Shown here piece after piece: positions 1 to 6,291 of a stretch of DNA of 8,618 bases. The stretch lies in NCBI GenBank assembly GCA_010365175.1, contig JAAFGW010000111.1, positions 1 through 8,618 of the forward strand, written 5' to 3'. The position numbers and the translations under genes were made by a program. Position 1 is the stretch's first letter. The number at the start of each line of letters is the position of its first letter. The stretch is from Sulfuriferula multivorans. GTDB taxonomy: Bacteria; Pseudomonadota; Gammaproteobacteria; Burkholderiales; Thiobacillaceae. The notes beneath the pieces were generated by a model. It worked only from the letters and a program-made list of their open reading frames with translations, made no database searches and was not told the origin of the DNA.

Positions 1-89
1 AGGGATTCACCCTGGTGCCGTGGAAGCCGGTGAACGAGCAGCGTTTGGGGCAGACGATGGCCGCCACAGCACGAGGTGGCAGCGTGGGC
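1..89 (+). pseudogene. Relaxase (DUF3363-type) C-terminal fragment, copy 1
   Basis: Reading from base 3 gives a peptide containing GFTLVPWKPV, EQRLGQ and ARGGSV. This matches the C-terminal signature I know from DUF3363 / RlxS-type relaxases of integrative conjugative elements, where GMGFSLVPW is followed by QRLG and a VRGG motif. The same block recurs at about 4483-4563. Similarity stops right after GGSV, and the frame then runs into DNA antisense to the LysR gene at 130. The fragment enters from the left edge, so whether the upstream gene is intact cannot be judged. The family name is from memory of the motif; the internal homology with 4483-4563 is seen directly. Confidence 0.7.
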
Positions 90-129
90 CAACCATTTGA
101 TGAGTTTTTCCAGTACCGGCATCTACGAT

Positions 130-1008
130 TCAGCCGAATCTCTCCACTAAAAAATCCACGAAACTGCGTAGCTTGGGCAACCGATACCGATCTGGCAGGT
201 AGACCACGCTCATCGGGTGGCTGGGGAGTTCGTGGGACGGGAACAGTTGGATCAGGCGCCCCGCCCGGACATCGGCCTCCAGCAGTATCGCGGGCTGCAA
301 AACGATACCCAGGCCATGCAAGGCTGCGACCCGGAGGGCTTGGCCGTGATTGACCTGAAGCCGGCCCGAGACAGGAACGCGCCAGACCTCGTCTTTGTCC
401 GTCAACCGCCAATGCGCCAAAGCGGCCGGGCTGAAAGACAGGCACTCGTGTCGGGTTAAGTCTTCGGGCTTTCCCGGCGTGCCTCTGCGCGCCAGGTAGT
501 CAGGGGACGCGCAGATCATCAGCCGGTACGGCGATAGCGACTTGGCGATCAGCGCTGAGTCCGGCAACTGGCCGATGCGAATAGCGGCCTCGAAGCCTTC
601 TTCCACCAGATCTACCACGCGATCGCACAGAGCCACATCGATGCTGACCTCGGGATAGCGCTCCAGATACACCGAAAGGGCGGGCATCAGGGCTTCGGTG
701 CCGAAGGTGACAGGCGCGGTGATGCGCAGCTTGCCCGCAGGAGCCAATTGCAGGGTCTGCGCCTGCGCATCGGTCTCGGCCACCAGCCGGAGGATTTCCT
801 TGCAGCGGATGTAGTAGTCCTCGCCGAAAGCGGTCAGGTGTTGGCGCCTCGTCGTCCGGTTGAGCAACTGCATGCTTAGGCGTTTTTCCAGCGTCCGCAG
901 ATGGTTACCGGCCATCGTCGCCGAGATGCCGCAAGCTACGGCGGAGGCACTCAGGCTGCCTTTCTCCACAGCTAGGACATACACCTTCATGCTATCCAGC
1001 AAGTTCAT
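130..1008 (-). CDS. LysR-family transcriptional regulator
   Basis: A 292-residue protein, the normal LysR length. Residues 1-60 form the winged helix-turn-helix: a helix around MKVYVLAVEKGSLSASA, a recognition region to about residue 38, then LEKRLSMQLLNRTTRR, typical of LysR. Residues about 93-290 form the periplasmic-binding-like effector domain, with GKLRITAPVTFG, a DLVEEGFEAAIRIG stretch and ALHGLGIVLQP. I chose the ATG at 1008 because an AGGAG lies 6 bases upstream (1015-1019); an in-frame TTG at 1014 touches that site and is less likely. It belongs to the CrgA/DmlR-like group with short RITAP linkers. It is transcribed away from the SDR/MDR genes and probably controls them through the shared 173-base gap. 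The co-inducer is unknown. Confidence 0.93.
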   Translation of the reverse strand: MNLLDSMKVYVLAVEKGSLSASAVACGISATMAGNHLRTLEKRLSMQLLNRTTRRQHLTAFGEDYYIRCKEILRLVAETDAQAQTLQLAPAGKLRITAPVTFGTEALMPALSVYLERYPEVSIDVALCDRVVDLVEEGFEAAIRIGQLPDSALIAKSLSPYRLMICASPDYLARRGTPGKPEDLTRHECLSFSPAALAHWRLTDKDEVWRVPVSGRLQVNHGQALRVAALHGLGIVLQPAILLEADVRAGRLIQLFPSHELPSHPMSVVYLPDRYRLPKLRSFVDFLVERFG

Positions 1009-1018
1009 TAACAACTCC

Positions 1019-1030
1019 TGATTTTAAATG
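1019..1030. repeat. 12-bp direct repeat, copy 1 (TGATTTTAAATG)
   Basis: Perfect match to 1060-1071, start-to-start distance 41 bases, about four helical turns, so both copies would face the same side of the DNA. The core ATTTTAAAT is nearly palindromic. This copy abuts the Shine-Dalgarno of the LysR gene, a place suited to autorepression. Confidence 0.7.
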
Positions 1031-1059
1031 TATCAACAAAACCGCAGTTTATCTCTCAT

Positions 1060-1071
1060 TGATTTTAAATG
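1060..1071. repeat. 12-bp direct repeat, copy 2 (TGATTTTAAATG)
   Basis: Second perfect copy of 1019-1030. It lies inside the arms of a CAGTTT-N21-AAACTG inverted repeat (1045-1077). Candidate half-site for the divergent LysR regulator; role inferred. Confidence 0.7.
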
Positions 1072-1181
1072 AAACTGGCGACTATCCCGCAATCTGACGC
1101 TGGCAATGGTTTCTTGGACAAGCACTGTCAATAACTGTATGTGCCGACCTGCGGTCAACACATCTACCCACTGGAGACTTC

Positions 1182-1940
1182 ATGGACTTGAATTTCAAAG
1201 GACGCACGGCGCTGGTTTCCGGTGCTAGCGCCGGCATCGGAGCCGGGGTTGCGCGGGTGCTGGCCCAGGAAGGTGTCCGAATCGCGATCACCGCACGCCG
1301 CCGCGACCTTCTGGAACACCTCTCAGCCGGGATCGCCGCAGCTGGCGCCTCAGCGCCGATCATCGTGACGGGCGACCTCACCGACGCACTGGATACACAG
1401 CGCATCGTTGCCGAAGCCACGGCAGAACTCGGTCCCATCGACATCGTGGTGAACTGCGCCGGTGGTTCCCGCCCGACGCCGCAGGTTGCCCCGGATGCGG
1501 ATTGGAACGAAGCCTTTGCCCTGAATTTCACCGCCGCGCGCTGGCTGACGCAGGCCGTCCTGCCGTCGATGCAGGCGCGGCAGTGGGGCCGCGTCATCAG
1601 CATCAGCGGTTCGATGGAACCCCGTGCACTCAATGCCGCCAGCGCGGCCAAGGCCGCCTTGCACCTATGGGCCAAGGGACTGTCCTGCGACATGGCGGCC
1701 GACGGCATCACCGTCAACACTATTCAACCTGGCCGGATCAACAGCGAACAGATCCTCGACAAGCTGCATCCCACCGATGAAAGCCGGCGCGCCTTCATCG
1801 CCAGGAACATCCCCATCGGCTACTTCGGCGAACCGGAGGACATCGGACATTTGGTGGCCTTCCTGGCTTCGCCGCTGGCGCGCTACATTACCGGCGCCGT
1901 CATCCCAGTGGATGGCGGTATGCACTTCTTCGCACACTGA
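1182..1940 (+). CDS. SDR-family oxidoreductase-like protein lacking the catalytic Tyr
   Basis: A 252-residue classical SDR (Rossmann fold, NAD(P)-linked, cytosolic). The cofactor motif is SGASAGIG at about 13-20, followed by ARRRD near 38-42, where the basic residues favour NADP(H). D65 (GDLTD) and NCAG (91-94) are standard. The C-terminus ends PVDGGMHFFAH, with a normal VDGG. The active site is odd: where YxxxK is expected the protein has ASAAK, keeping Lys157 but with Ala at 153, and there is no Tyr between residues 100 and 213. Ser142 or Ser144 could be the remaining serine. I recall related SDRs with a similar NAASAAKAAL stretch, so this is probably a subfamily trait and not decay. GGAGA precedes the ATG by about 5 bases. 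First gene of the rightward set and probably regulated by the divergent LysR. The substrate is unknown. Confidence 0.9.
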   Translation: MDLNFKGRTALVSGASAGIGAGVARVLAQEGVRIAITARRRDLLEHLSAGIAAAGASAPIIVTGDLTDALDTQRIVAEATAELGPIDIVVNCAGGSRPTPQVAPDADWNEAFALNFTAARWLTQAVLPSMQARQWGRVISISGSMEPRALNAASAAKAALHLWAKGLSCDMAADGITVNTIQPGRINSEQILDKLHPTDESRRAFIARNIPIGYFGEPEDIGHLVAFLASPLARYITGAVIPVDGGMHFFAH

Positions 1941-1990
1941 GCATTTTGGCCTTGATGCCTATTTCCCTATCTCCATAACCGAAAGAAACC

Positions 1991-2995
1991 ATGAAAACCA
2001 TTGAACTTACTGCTCCCTCCCTCACCGCGTTTCGCAAGACCGATCTACCCGACCCGAAGGCCGGCCGTGACGAGGTGCTGGTGCGCCTGCGCGCCGCCAC
2101 ACTGAACTTTTTGGATGTAGCCATTGCATTGGGCAATTTTCCAGGAGTGGTTTTCCCGATAATTCCGGTCGCCGATGGCGCTGGCGAAGTAGTCGCGCTT
2201 GGCGAGGGTGTCAGCGGCCTGTGCGTTGGTGATCGGGTGATCCCGCACTTCATGCCGGCCTGGCAAGGCGGAGCCATCACTCCGCGCCATGTCGCGGCGA
2301 TGCGCGGTGTCACGCTGCCGGGCTCGCTGGCTGAATATGTGGCCGTCCCCGCCACCAGCCTGGTTGCCTTGCCGGCCCACCTTGATTTTGCCCAAGGTGC
2401 TGCACTGCCCATCGCAGGAACAACCGCCTGGAATGCCGTGCGTTCGGCCCAGGTGCGCCCCGGATCGGTGGTGGTGCTGCTGGGAACCGGCGGCGTCAGC
2501 ATCTTTGCCTTGCAGTTCGCCAAGGCTTCCGGCGCCACGGTGATACTCGCGTCGTCGTCCGATGAAAAGCTGGAGCGTGCACGCCAACTCGGTGCCGATT
2601 ATCTGATCAACTACCGCGCAACACCTGCCTGGGATGAAGAGGTGCTCAAGCTCACCGAGGGTCGCGGTGCCGACCTGGTGGTGGAAACCGTGGGCGGAGC
2701 GACCATCGTGCGCTCACTCAAAGCCGCCGCCGTGGGCGGAACCGTGTTCACGGTCGGTTTTGTAAGTGGCACAGTGGCGTCGATCGACCTGCTGCCAATC
2801 ATTGTCAAGGCCTTGCGGATCGTCGGCAACAACACTGGTTCGGTGGCTGACCTAGCGGAGGCGGCCCGGGCCATTTCATCCCACCGCATAGTGCCGGTCA
2901 TCGACCGCGTCTTCGGCATCGACGACACCCGCGCGGCTTATACCGAACTCAGTACGGGCGGTCGGCATTTTGGCAAGCTTGCCATCATGCATTGA
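1991..2995 (+). CDS. Zinc-independent MDR / quinone-oxidoreductase-type alcohol dehydrogenase
   Basis: A 334-residue medium-chain dehydrogenase/reductase, full family length. The N-terminal GroES-like domain (about 1-125) has RAATLNFLDVAIALG, PVADGAGEVVALGEGV and VGDRV. The Rossmann domain has GTGGVS at 165-170, FALQFAKASGA, then a basic-residue region SSSDEKLERARQLGAD typical of NADP(H) binding. I do not see the Cys/His ligands of the catalytic zinc or the four-Cys structural zinc lobe, so it belongs to the zinc-independent quinone-oxidoreductase-like branch, expected to reduce quinones or enones. It starts 50 bases after the SDR stop, in the same direction, so co-transcription is likely. 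The ribosome site is weak (GAAAGAAA at 1981-1988). The substrate is not assigned. Confidence 0.92.
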   Translation: MKTIELTAPSLTAFRKTDLPDPKAGRDEVLVRLRAATLNFLDVAIALGNFPGVVFPIIPVADGAGEVVALGEGVSGLCVGDRVIPHFMPAWQGGAITPRHVAAMRGVTLPGSLAEYVAVPATSLVALPAHLDFAQGAALPIAGTTAWNAVRSAQVRPGSVVVLLGTGGVSIFALQFAKASGATVILASSSDEKLERARQLGADYLINYRATPAWDEEVLKLTEGRGADLVVETVGGATIVRSLKAAAVGGTVFTVGFVSGTVASIDLLPIIVKALRIVGNNTGSVADLAEAARAISSHRIVPVIDRVFGIDDTRAAYTELSTGGRHFGKLAIMH

Positions 2996-3033
2996 TCTGC
3001 TGCGGATATCTCGAATCCTGATCGTTCATCAAT

Positions 3034-3050
3034 GGGTGGCTCGTCCACCC
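3034..3050. other. Short hairpin after the MDR gene
   Basis: GGGTGG and CCACCC form a perfect 6-bp stem around a CTCGT loop. No T-run follows, so it is not a standard intrinsic terminator. It may affect RNA stability or attenuate transcription before the second SDR. The rest of the 128-base gap (2996-3123) shows nothing else I can name. Confidence 0.35.
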
Positions 3051-3123
3051 CATCACCTGATGGGTCCGAACGCCTGCCGCTCAATGGCAGATCAGCTTGG
3101 CCCATCCACTTGGAGTATTGGCA

Positions 3124-3948
3124 ATGACTACAAACGCAATACAGACACAACGCTTCATAGACCAGACAGTTCTCATCACCGGCGGTGGAACCGGTATGGG
3201 CAAGGCGGCGGCCATGCGCTTCGGGCGCGAGGGCGCCAGCGTAGTGATCGCTGGCCGGCGACCAGCCGAATTGAATCAAGTCGCCGAGGAAATCACCACT
3301 GCAGGCGGAATTGCCTTGGCCGTCCCGACCGACATGTCCGATGCCGAGCAGGTCGAAGCACTGGTGAAGAAGACAGTGGCAACCTTTGGAGGCTTGCACA
3401 TGGCCTGGAACAACGTCGGTTTGCTGGGCGCCTTCGCGCCGCTCCAGGACATGAGATTGGTCGATTTCGATACGGTCATGGCGACCAATCTGCGCGGCGT
3501 GTTCGCCTGCCTGAAGTAAGAGATTGCCGCCATGCTGGAGGCCGGCACCGGCGGCGCCATAGTCAACACATCATCGTGGACTGCGCATGGCGCGATGCCG
3601 GGACTGGCGGCCTATGCAGCGGGGAAAGCGGCACTGGATGCGCTGACGCGCACAGTGGCGCTGGAAGTCGGTCCTCAGCAGATCCGCATCAACAACGTCA
3701 GCCCCGGCATCATCGCCACGCCGATGGCCAGTGGCGTGCTTGCCACCAAGACGGCCGCGCTACCATTCCAGAAGCACACGCCGCTGCAACGGATTGGCCA
3801 ACCCGAGGAAGTAGCCGACGCAGTAGTCTGGCTGCTTTCGGACGAGGCGCGCTTCGTGACCGGGCAAAGCCTGCTGGTCGACGGAGGTTTCACGCTGGAT
3901 GGACTGCGCCCCTGGTTCAACAGTTTTGTGGCAGAACACGTCGGATGA
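3124..3948 (+). pseudogene. SDR-family oxidoreductase interrupted by an in-frame TAA
   Basis: Read through as one frame this is a 275-codon locus with every classical SDR landmark. TGGGTGMG at about 19-26 binds the cofactor, AGRR near 43-46 suggests NADP(H), TD at 69-70 and WNNVG at 95-99 follow, and the catalytic set Ser151, Tyr164 (YAAGK), Lys168 is complete. The C-terminal SPGIIATPMA and VDGGFTLDG are normal. Codon 132 is TAA at 3517-3519, between FACLK and EIAAML, where related proteins usually carry an aromatic or His codon. A single substitution explains it; both halves stay in the same frame and otherwise show no decay, so the change is recent or a sequencing error. Unless the stop is read through, only a 131-residue cofactor half is made, without catalytic residues. 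GGAG at 3112-3115 sits 8 bases before the ATG. Confidence 0.85.
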
Positions 3949-3971
3949 TCTCTTGATGAGAGCCATTTAAG

Positions 3972-4285
3972 GTGAAGATTCGTCACCTGCGTTGTTGTAT
4001 CGCCGTAACAGAATAACTTCACTGCGCCCGCGCAGTCGAAAGGCTGCATATTGAGCAGTCGCCGTTGTCCCACACCATCAAGGAACTGGAGGCAGACTTG
4101 GGCGTGCTGCTGTTTGAGCGTACAACCCGCAGCATGCGGGCCGCGTCTTTCTGGAGCACACGCCACGCGTCTACGCTGCACTCGATCAGGCGCGCGACAG
4201 CGTGAAGGCCGCTGCGGTCGGCGTTCGCATCGCACTGTCCGACGGCATCGCTCAGCCGCGCCTGACAGCCTTGCCAGCCCGGTGT
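3972..4285 (+). pseudogene. Decayed LysR-family regulator, N-terminal part (module A boundary)
   Basis: Starting at GTG 3972 the frame gives KIRHLRCCIAVTE, then TAA (4014-4016) where the second copy at 7408 has GAA. It continues in the same frame as LHCARAVERLHIEQSPLS, IKELEADLGVLLFERTTRS to about 4135. A frameshift near 4135-4143 moves the reading to VFLEHTPRVYAALDQARDSVKAAA and IALSDGIAQPRLTALPARCR. This is the wHTH, the linker helix and the first strand of the effector domain of a LysR protein. At about 4285 LysR similarity ends and relaxase similarity begins in the same frame. Nonsense mutation, frameshift and missing effector domain make it non-functional. It is the diverged counterpart of 7408-7537. 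Confidence 0.82.
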
Positions 4286-4605
4286 CGGAATGCAGCTGAA
4301 CGCGATCCCCGCGAAATCGTCAATGCCCATGTGCAGCGACTGGAAGCGCTGCGCCGCGCGGGCATCGCGACGGAAACCGGCATGGAGCATCAGCCAGTGG
4401 CCTATGGTGAGCGCGTCAGTGGCGTCTACCGCCGCAGCGTGATCCTGTCCAGTGGAGGTTTGTCATGCTTGATGACGGCATGGGGTTCAGCCTGGTGCCG
4501 TGGCGGCCGGTGATCGATCAGCGGCTGGGGCCGCAGATCGCCGCGACGGTGCGAGGCGGCAGGGTGTATCGGGAGATTGGAAGGCAGCACGGCCCTTCGG
4601 TTTGA
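4286..4605 (+). pseudogene. Relaxase (DUF3363-type) C-terminal fragment, copy 2, internally deleted and frameshifted
   Basis: The fragment begins with DPREIVNAHVQRLEALRRAGI, then passes directly to ATETGMEHQPVAYGERVSGVYRRSV. In relaxases of this type, as I remember them, these segments are separated by roughly 90 residues, so an internal deletion is inferred. Near 4455-4462 one base is missing: the frame with RRSVILSSG must shift to continue as FVMLDDGMGFSLVPW, QRLGPQIAATVRGG, EIGRQHGPSV and stop at 4603-4605. This is the natural C-terminus. It aligns with bases 3-89 but is clearly diverged. The N-terminal relaxase domain is absent. It marks the left boundary of cargo module B. Confidence 0.75.
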
Positions 4606-4746
4606 AACAGGTAGCCAACCGCATGGAGCAGCTGCCATCCGGCCGAACAAACCTATACGTCCATCCAGTTTGCAGTCCGGACGGCGACAACACGAAGCTG
4701 GGCATATCTTTTAGCTGCGTGAACGGCCAGGCTCCAACAATAAACG
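4606..4746. other. Non-coding spacer between the relaxase relic and the module B promoter
   Basis: I see no convincing gene here. The stretch contains an 8-base palindrome GTCCGGAC (4675-4682) and no recognisable riboswitch or terminator. Confidence 0.4.
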
Positions 4747-4764
4747 TGCATGCACATGCAAATA
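4747..4764. promoter_or_regulatory. Operator O1: 18-bp repeat copy 1 with TGCATG-CA-CATGCA palindrome
   Basis: TGCATGCACATGCAAATA is perfectly repeated at 4795-4812. Its first 14 bases are a perfect inverted repeat, TGCATG and CATGCA around a 2-base centre, a shape suited to a dimeric MarR repressor. It ends 2 bases before the -35 box of the module B promoter. The same palindrome with a GG centre occurs in front of marR (6798-6811), linking it to that regulator. Confidence 0.75.
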
Positions 4765-4766
4765 TG

Positions 4767-4795
4767 TTGACATCCCTGGCGTAGCACATTAAGAT
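4767..4795 (+). promoter_or_regulatory. Sigma70-type promoter of the module B operon
   Basis: TTGACA at 4767-4772 is a consensus -35 box. After exactly 17 bases comes TAAGAT at 4790-4795, a five-of-six match to the -10 consensus. Transcription should begin near 4801-4803, inside operator O2. The first start codon is at 4826, giving a leader of about 25 bases. The promoter is bracketed by the two 18-bp repeats. Confidence 0.82.
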
Positions 4796-4812
4796 GCATG
4801 CACATGCAAATA
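4795..4812. promoter_or_regulatory. Operator O2: 18-bp repeat copy 2 with TGCATG-CA-CATGCA palindrome
   Basis: Perfect copy of 4747-4764. It shares its first base with the end of the -10 box and covers the expected transcription start, a classic place for steric repression. The start-to-start distance to O1 is 48 bases. Confidence 0.77.
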
Positions 4813-4825
4813 CATAAGAAGTCAT

Positions 4826-5434
4826 ATGAACTCCATAACCATCTATTCCGACTACGTGTGTCCCTACTGCCTGCTTGCGGAAAAAGTGCTGTCCGACGCG
4901 ATCGGAGATCGGGACATCCGTGTCGCATGGCGCCCCTTTGAACTGCGTCCTGAACCGGTGCCAACGCTGAGACCGGAAGACTCCTATCTGCCATCCGTTT
5001 GGCGAAGATCCATCTATCCCTTGGCAGCGAGTCTCGGTATACCGATCCGGCTCCCGTCGATCTCGCCCCAGCCGCGAACCGCCAAGGCATTCGAACTCTT
5101 GGCGATGGCTCAGGACCAGGGACTGGATCACCCTTATTCCATGCGCGTCTTGCGGGCCTTCTTTCAGGAAGATCGCGACATTGGCGATCCCGAACTCCTG
5201 ATCGAGATTGCTGCTGAAGTCGGGTTTGATCCCGATAAGGCCCGACAGGCGCTCGAAAGTGGGGTCTATGCGGAACGTCACCGCGAGGCGCAGCGCCATG
5301 CCCGCGAAGACATGAAAATCACGTCCGTTCCCACCATTGTCGTAGGGAAGCGGGTGTTCCGAGGGACGCCCACTCTGGATGAACTGCGGCAGGCCATCGA
5401 CCAGCTCGAAAGCGAGGCTGATGCCAATCCATAG
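4826..5434 (+). CDS. DsbA-family (FrnE-like) thiol oxidoreductase
   Basis: A 202-residue thioredoxin-fold protein of the DsbA/FrnE branch. The active site CPYC is at residues 12-15, directly after the first strand (ITIYSDYV), and the cis-proline loop is TSVPT (Pro169) followed by IVVGKRVFRGTPTLDELRQAI. The helical insertion lies between about 45 and 155. There is no signal peptide, so it should act in the cytosol, as FrnE-type proteins do, in dithiol/disulfide exchange or handling of thiol adducts. An HCCA-isomerase-like role is less likely because both cysteines of CxxC are present. The ATG follows AAGAAG (4815-4820) by 5 bases and lies just downstream of O2, so it is the first gene of the operon; the gap to the first SMR gene is 86 bases. 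The true substrate is unknown. Confidence 0.9.
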   Translation: MNSITIYSDYVCPYCLLAEKVLSDAIGDRDIRVAWRPFELRPEPVPTLRPEDSYLPSVWRRSIYPLAASLGIPIRLPSISPQPRTAKAFELLAMAQDQGLDHPYSMRVLRAFFQEDRDIGDPELLIEIAAEVGFDPDKARQALESGVYAERHREAQRHAREDMKITSVPTIVVGKRVFRGTPTLDELRQAIDQLESEADANP

Positions 5435-5484
5435 CACTCATCGCTGCGAGCTTGAACAAATTTTCCTCAACTATCCACCCGAAA

Positions 5485-5497
5485 GTCCTCACAGGAC
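5485..5497. other. Small hairpin before the first SMR gene
   Basis: GTCCT and AGGAC form a perfect 5-bp stem around a CAC loop, 10 bases before the GAAGGA ribosome site. It may help set expression of the transporter pair relative to the thiol oxidoreductase. It is too small for a riboswitch and has no T-run, so it is not a terminator. Confidence 0.3.
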
Positions 5498-5520
5498 GAA
5501 TTGACAGAAGGAACCTCATC

Positions 5521-5841
5521 ATGAACTGGCTCTATCTTGGCGTTGCCGTGATTTTTGAAATTGCGGTCGCTATTTCTGCAGGCAATGCAAAGGGATTCAC
5601 CCGACTCTGGTGGACCATCGCCACCCTTGTCAGCGGTGCGATCGCAACCTTCTTCCTCAGCCTCGCACTGCTCACCTTCGATGTTGGCGTGGGCTACGCG
5701 ATCTGGACATCCGTCGCAGGCGTCGGGATCGTTATCTTGGGCGCGTTGTTTTTCGGACAGCCGCTGAACTGGAAAAAATCCATCGGAATATTCCTCGTTA
5801 TCGGTGGCGTCGTTGGCCTGCGCCTCAGCGGTGCGGCATGA
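5521..5841 (+). CDS. SMR-family efflux transporter, subunit 1 of a pair
   Basis: A 106-residue small multidrug resistance protein with four predicted inner-membrane helices: about 3-20, 30-52, 57-77 and 84-104. The essential membrane glutamate is Glu13 in the first helix (LGVAVIFEIAVA), matching Glu14 of EmrE, and is expected to exchange protons for cationic substrate. GFTRLWWT after helix 1 and VGYAIW in helix 3 are family hallmarks. The ATG at 5521 is chosen because AAGGA (5508-5512) sits 8 bases upstream and it gives the canonical SMR N-terminus; an upstream in-frame ATG at 5452 would add 23 hydrophilic residues. A second SMR gene begins 60 bases later, so the active unit is probably a heterodimer of the EbrAB/YkkCD kind. 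Confidence 0.94.
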   Translation: MNWLYLGVAVIFEIAVAISAGNAKGFTRLWWTIATLVSGAIATFFLSLALLTFDVGVGYAIWTSVAGVGIVILGALFFGQPLNWKKSIGIFLVIGGVVGLRLSGAA

Positions 5842-5901
5842 AGAACCCGATAGGTCATCGCTTTATTCAAATCCCATCTAATCTCTAAAAAGGAACTCGA
5901 T

Positions 5902-6291
5902 ATGACGACAACAGGCGAAACGAACAAGAGCAATGGACGTGCGTGGATCATGCTGCTGCTCGCCAGTGCCTTTGAAATCGGCTACGCGCTCAGCGTCGCT
6001 GGCAGCAAGGCGTTTACGGTGCTGGACTGGTCCATTTCCGCCGCGGTGTTCTTCCTGCTCACGTTGTATGCCCTCAGCGCTGCCTTGCGAACCATCGACG
6101 TGGGAATCGGTTACGCGGTATGGGCGGGCATCGGTTCGGTGGGGGCGGCAGTATTTGGCAGCGTTCTACTCGACCAGCCGCTCACGTTGAGCCAGGCATT
6201 TTGGCTGGCGGTCATCATCGCCGGGGTCGTTTGGCTGAAACTCGCTGACAGCGCCAAGCTCCAGGCGGACAAAAATCGGATGCCAGCATGA
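5902..6291 (+). CDS. SMR-family efflux transporter, subunit 2 of a pair (Gdx/SugE-like)
   Basis: A 129-residue SMR protein with four membrane helices from about residue 14 to 116. It has a polar N-terminal extension of about 12 residues and a charged tail (SAKLQADKNRMPA) that its partner lacks. The essential glutamate is Glu25 (LLLASAFEIGYA). Helix 3 reads VGIGYAVWAGIGSVGAA, closer to the Gdx/SugE guanidinium-exporter subgroup (YAVWTGIGAVG) than to EmrE. AGGA (5891-5894) precedes the ATG by 7 bases. Its stop overlaps the next start as ATGA, implying translational coupling to the deaminase. Export of a guanidine-like or quaternary cation is inferred from the subgroup; the pair may differ from homodimeric Gdx. 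Confidence 0.94.
   Translation: MTTTGETNKSNGRAWIMLLLASAFEIGYALSVAGSKAFTVLDWSISAAVFFLLTLYALSAALRTIDVGIGYAVWAGIGSVGAAVFGSVLLDQPLTLSQAFWLAVIIAGVVWLKLADSAKLQADKNRMPA

Larger units (their letters stand above)
1009..1181. promoter_or_regulatory. Divergent LysR/SDR regulatory region
   Basis: This gap separates the divergent LysR and SDR genes and should carry both promoters. It holds a perfect 12-base direct repeat (1019-1030 and 1060-1071) and an inverted repeat CAGTTT / AAACTG (1045-1050 and 1072-1077). A possible SDR-operon promoter is TTGGAC at 1114-1119 with CTGTAT at 1135-1140; the spacing is short (15), so this is weak. A GGAGA at 1173-1177 is the ribosome site of the SDR at 1182. That LysR binds here is inferred from family behaviour. 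Confidence 0.55.

Noticed and set aside
15..353. 112-residue plus-strand open frame at the left edge
   Set aside because: Only its first part (to about base 89) is relaxase; the rest is antisense to LysR.
1082..1720. 212-residue minus-strand open frame
   Set aside because: Antisense to the SDR at 1182, low-complexity Ala/Arg/Ser composition and no family motif; a high-GC shadow frame.
1900..2538. 212-residue minus-strand open frame
   Set aside because: Antisense to the MDR gene, which has full family motifs in its own frame.
2970..3956. 328-residue plus-strand open frame overlapping the second SDR
   Set aside because: Arg/His-rich frame without motifs. The SDR frame shows the full fold on both sides of its TAA, so this long frame is a composition effect.
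4747..4812. CRISPR-like pair of 18-bp repeats with a 30-bp spacer
   Set aside because: Only two copies, the spacer is a near-consensus promoter, and the repeat contains an operator palindrome shared with marR.
4487..5437. 316-residue minus-strand open frame
   Set aside because: Runs antisense through the operators, promoter and the DsbA-like gene; no recognisable domain.
4606..5520. Guanidine riboswitch (ykkC, mini-ykkC or type III) before the SMR genes
   Set aside because: Considered because of the Gdx-like transporter. I found no paired hairpins with ACGR loops and no ykkC-like structure; the leader of about 25 bases is too short before the first gene.
5452..5520. Upstream start extending SMR subunit 1 by 23 residues
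   Set aside because: The extension is hydrophilic and unlike any SMR N-terminus, while ATG 5521 has AAGGA 8 bases upstream.
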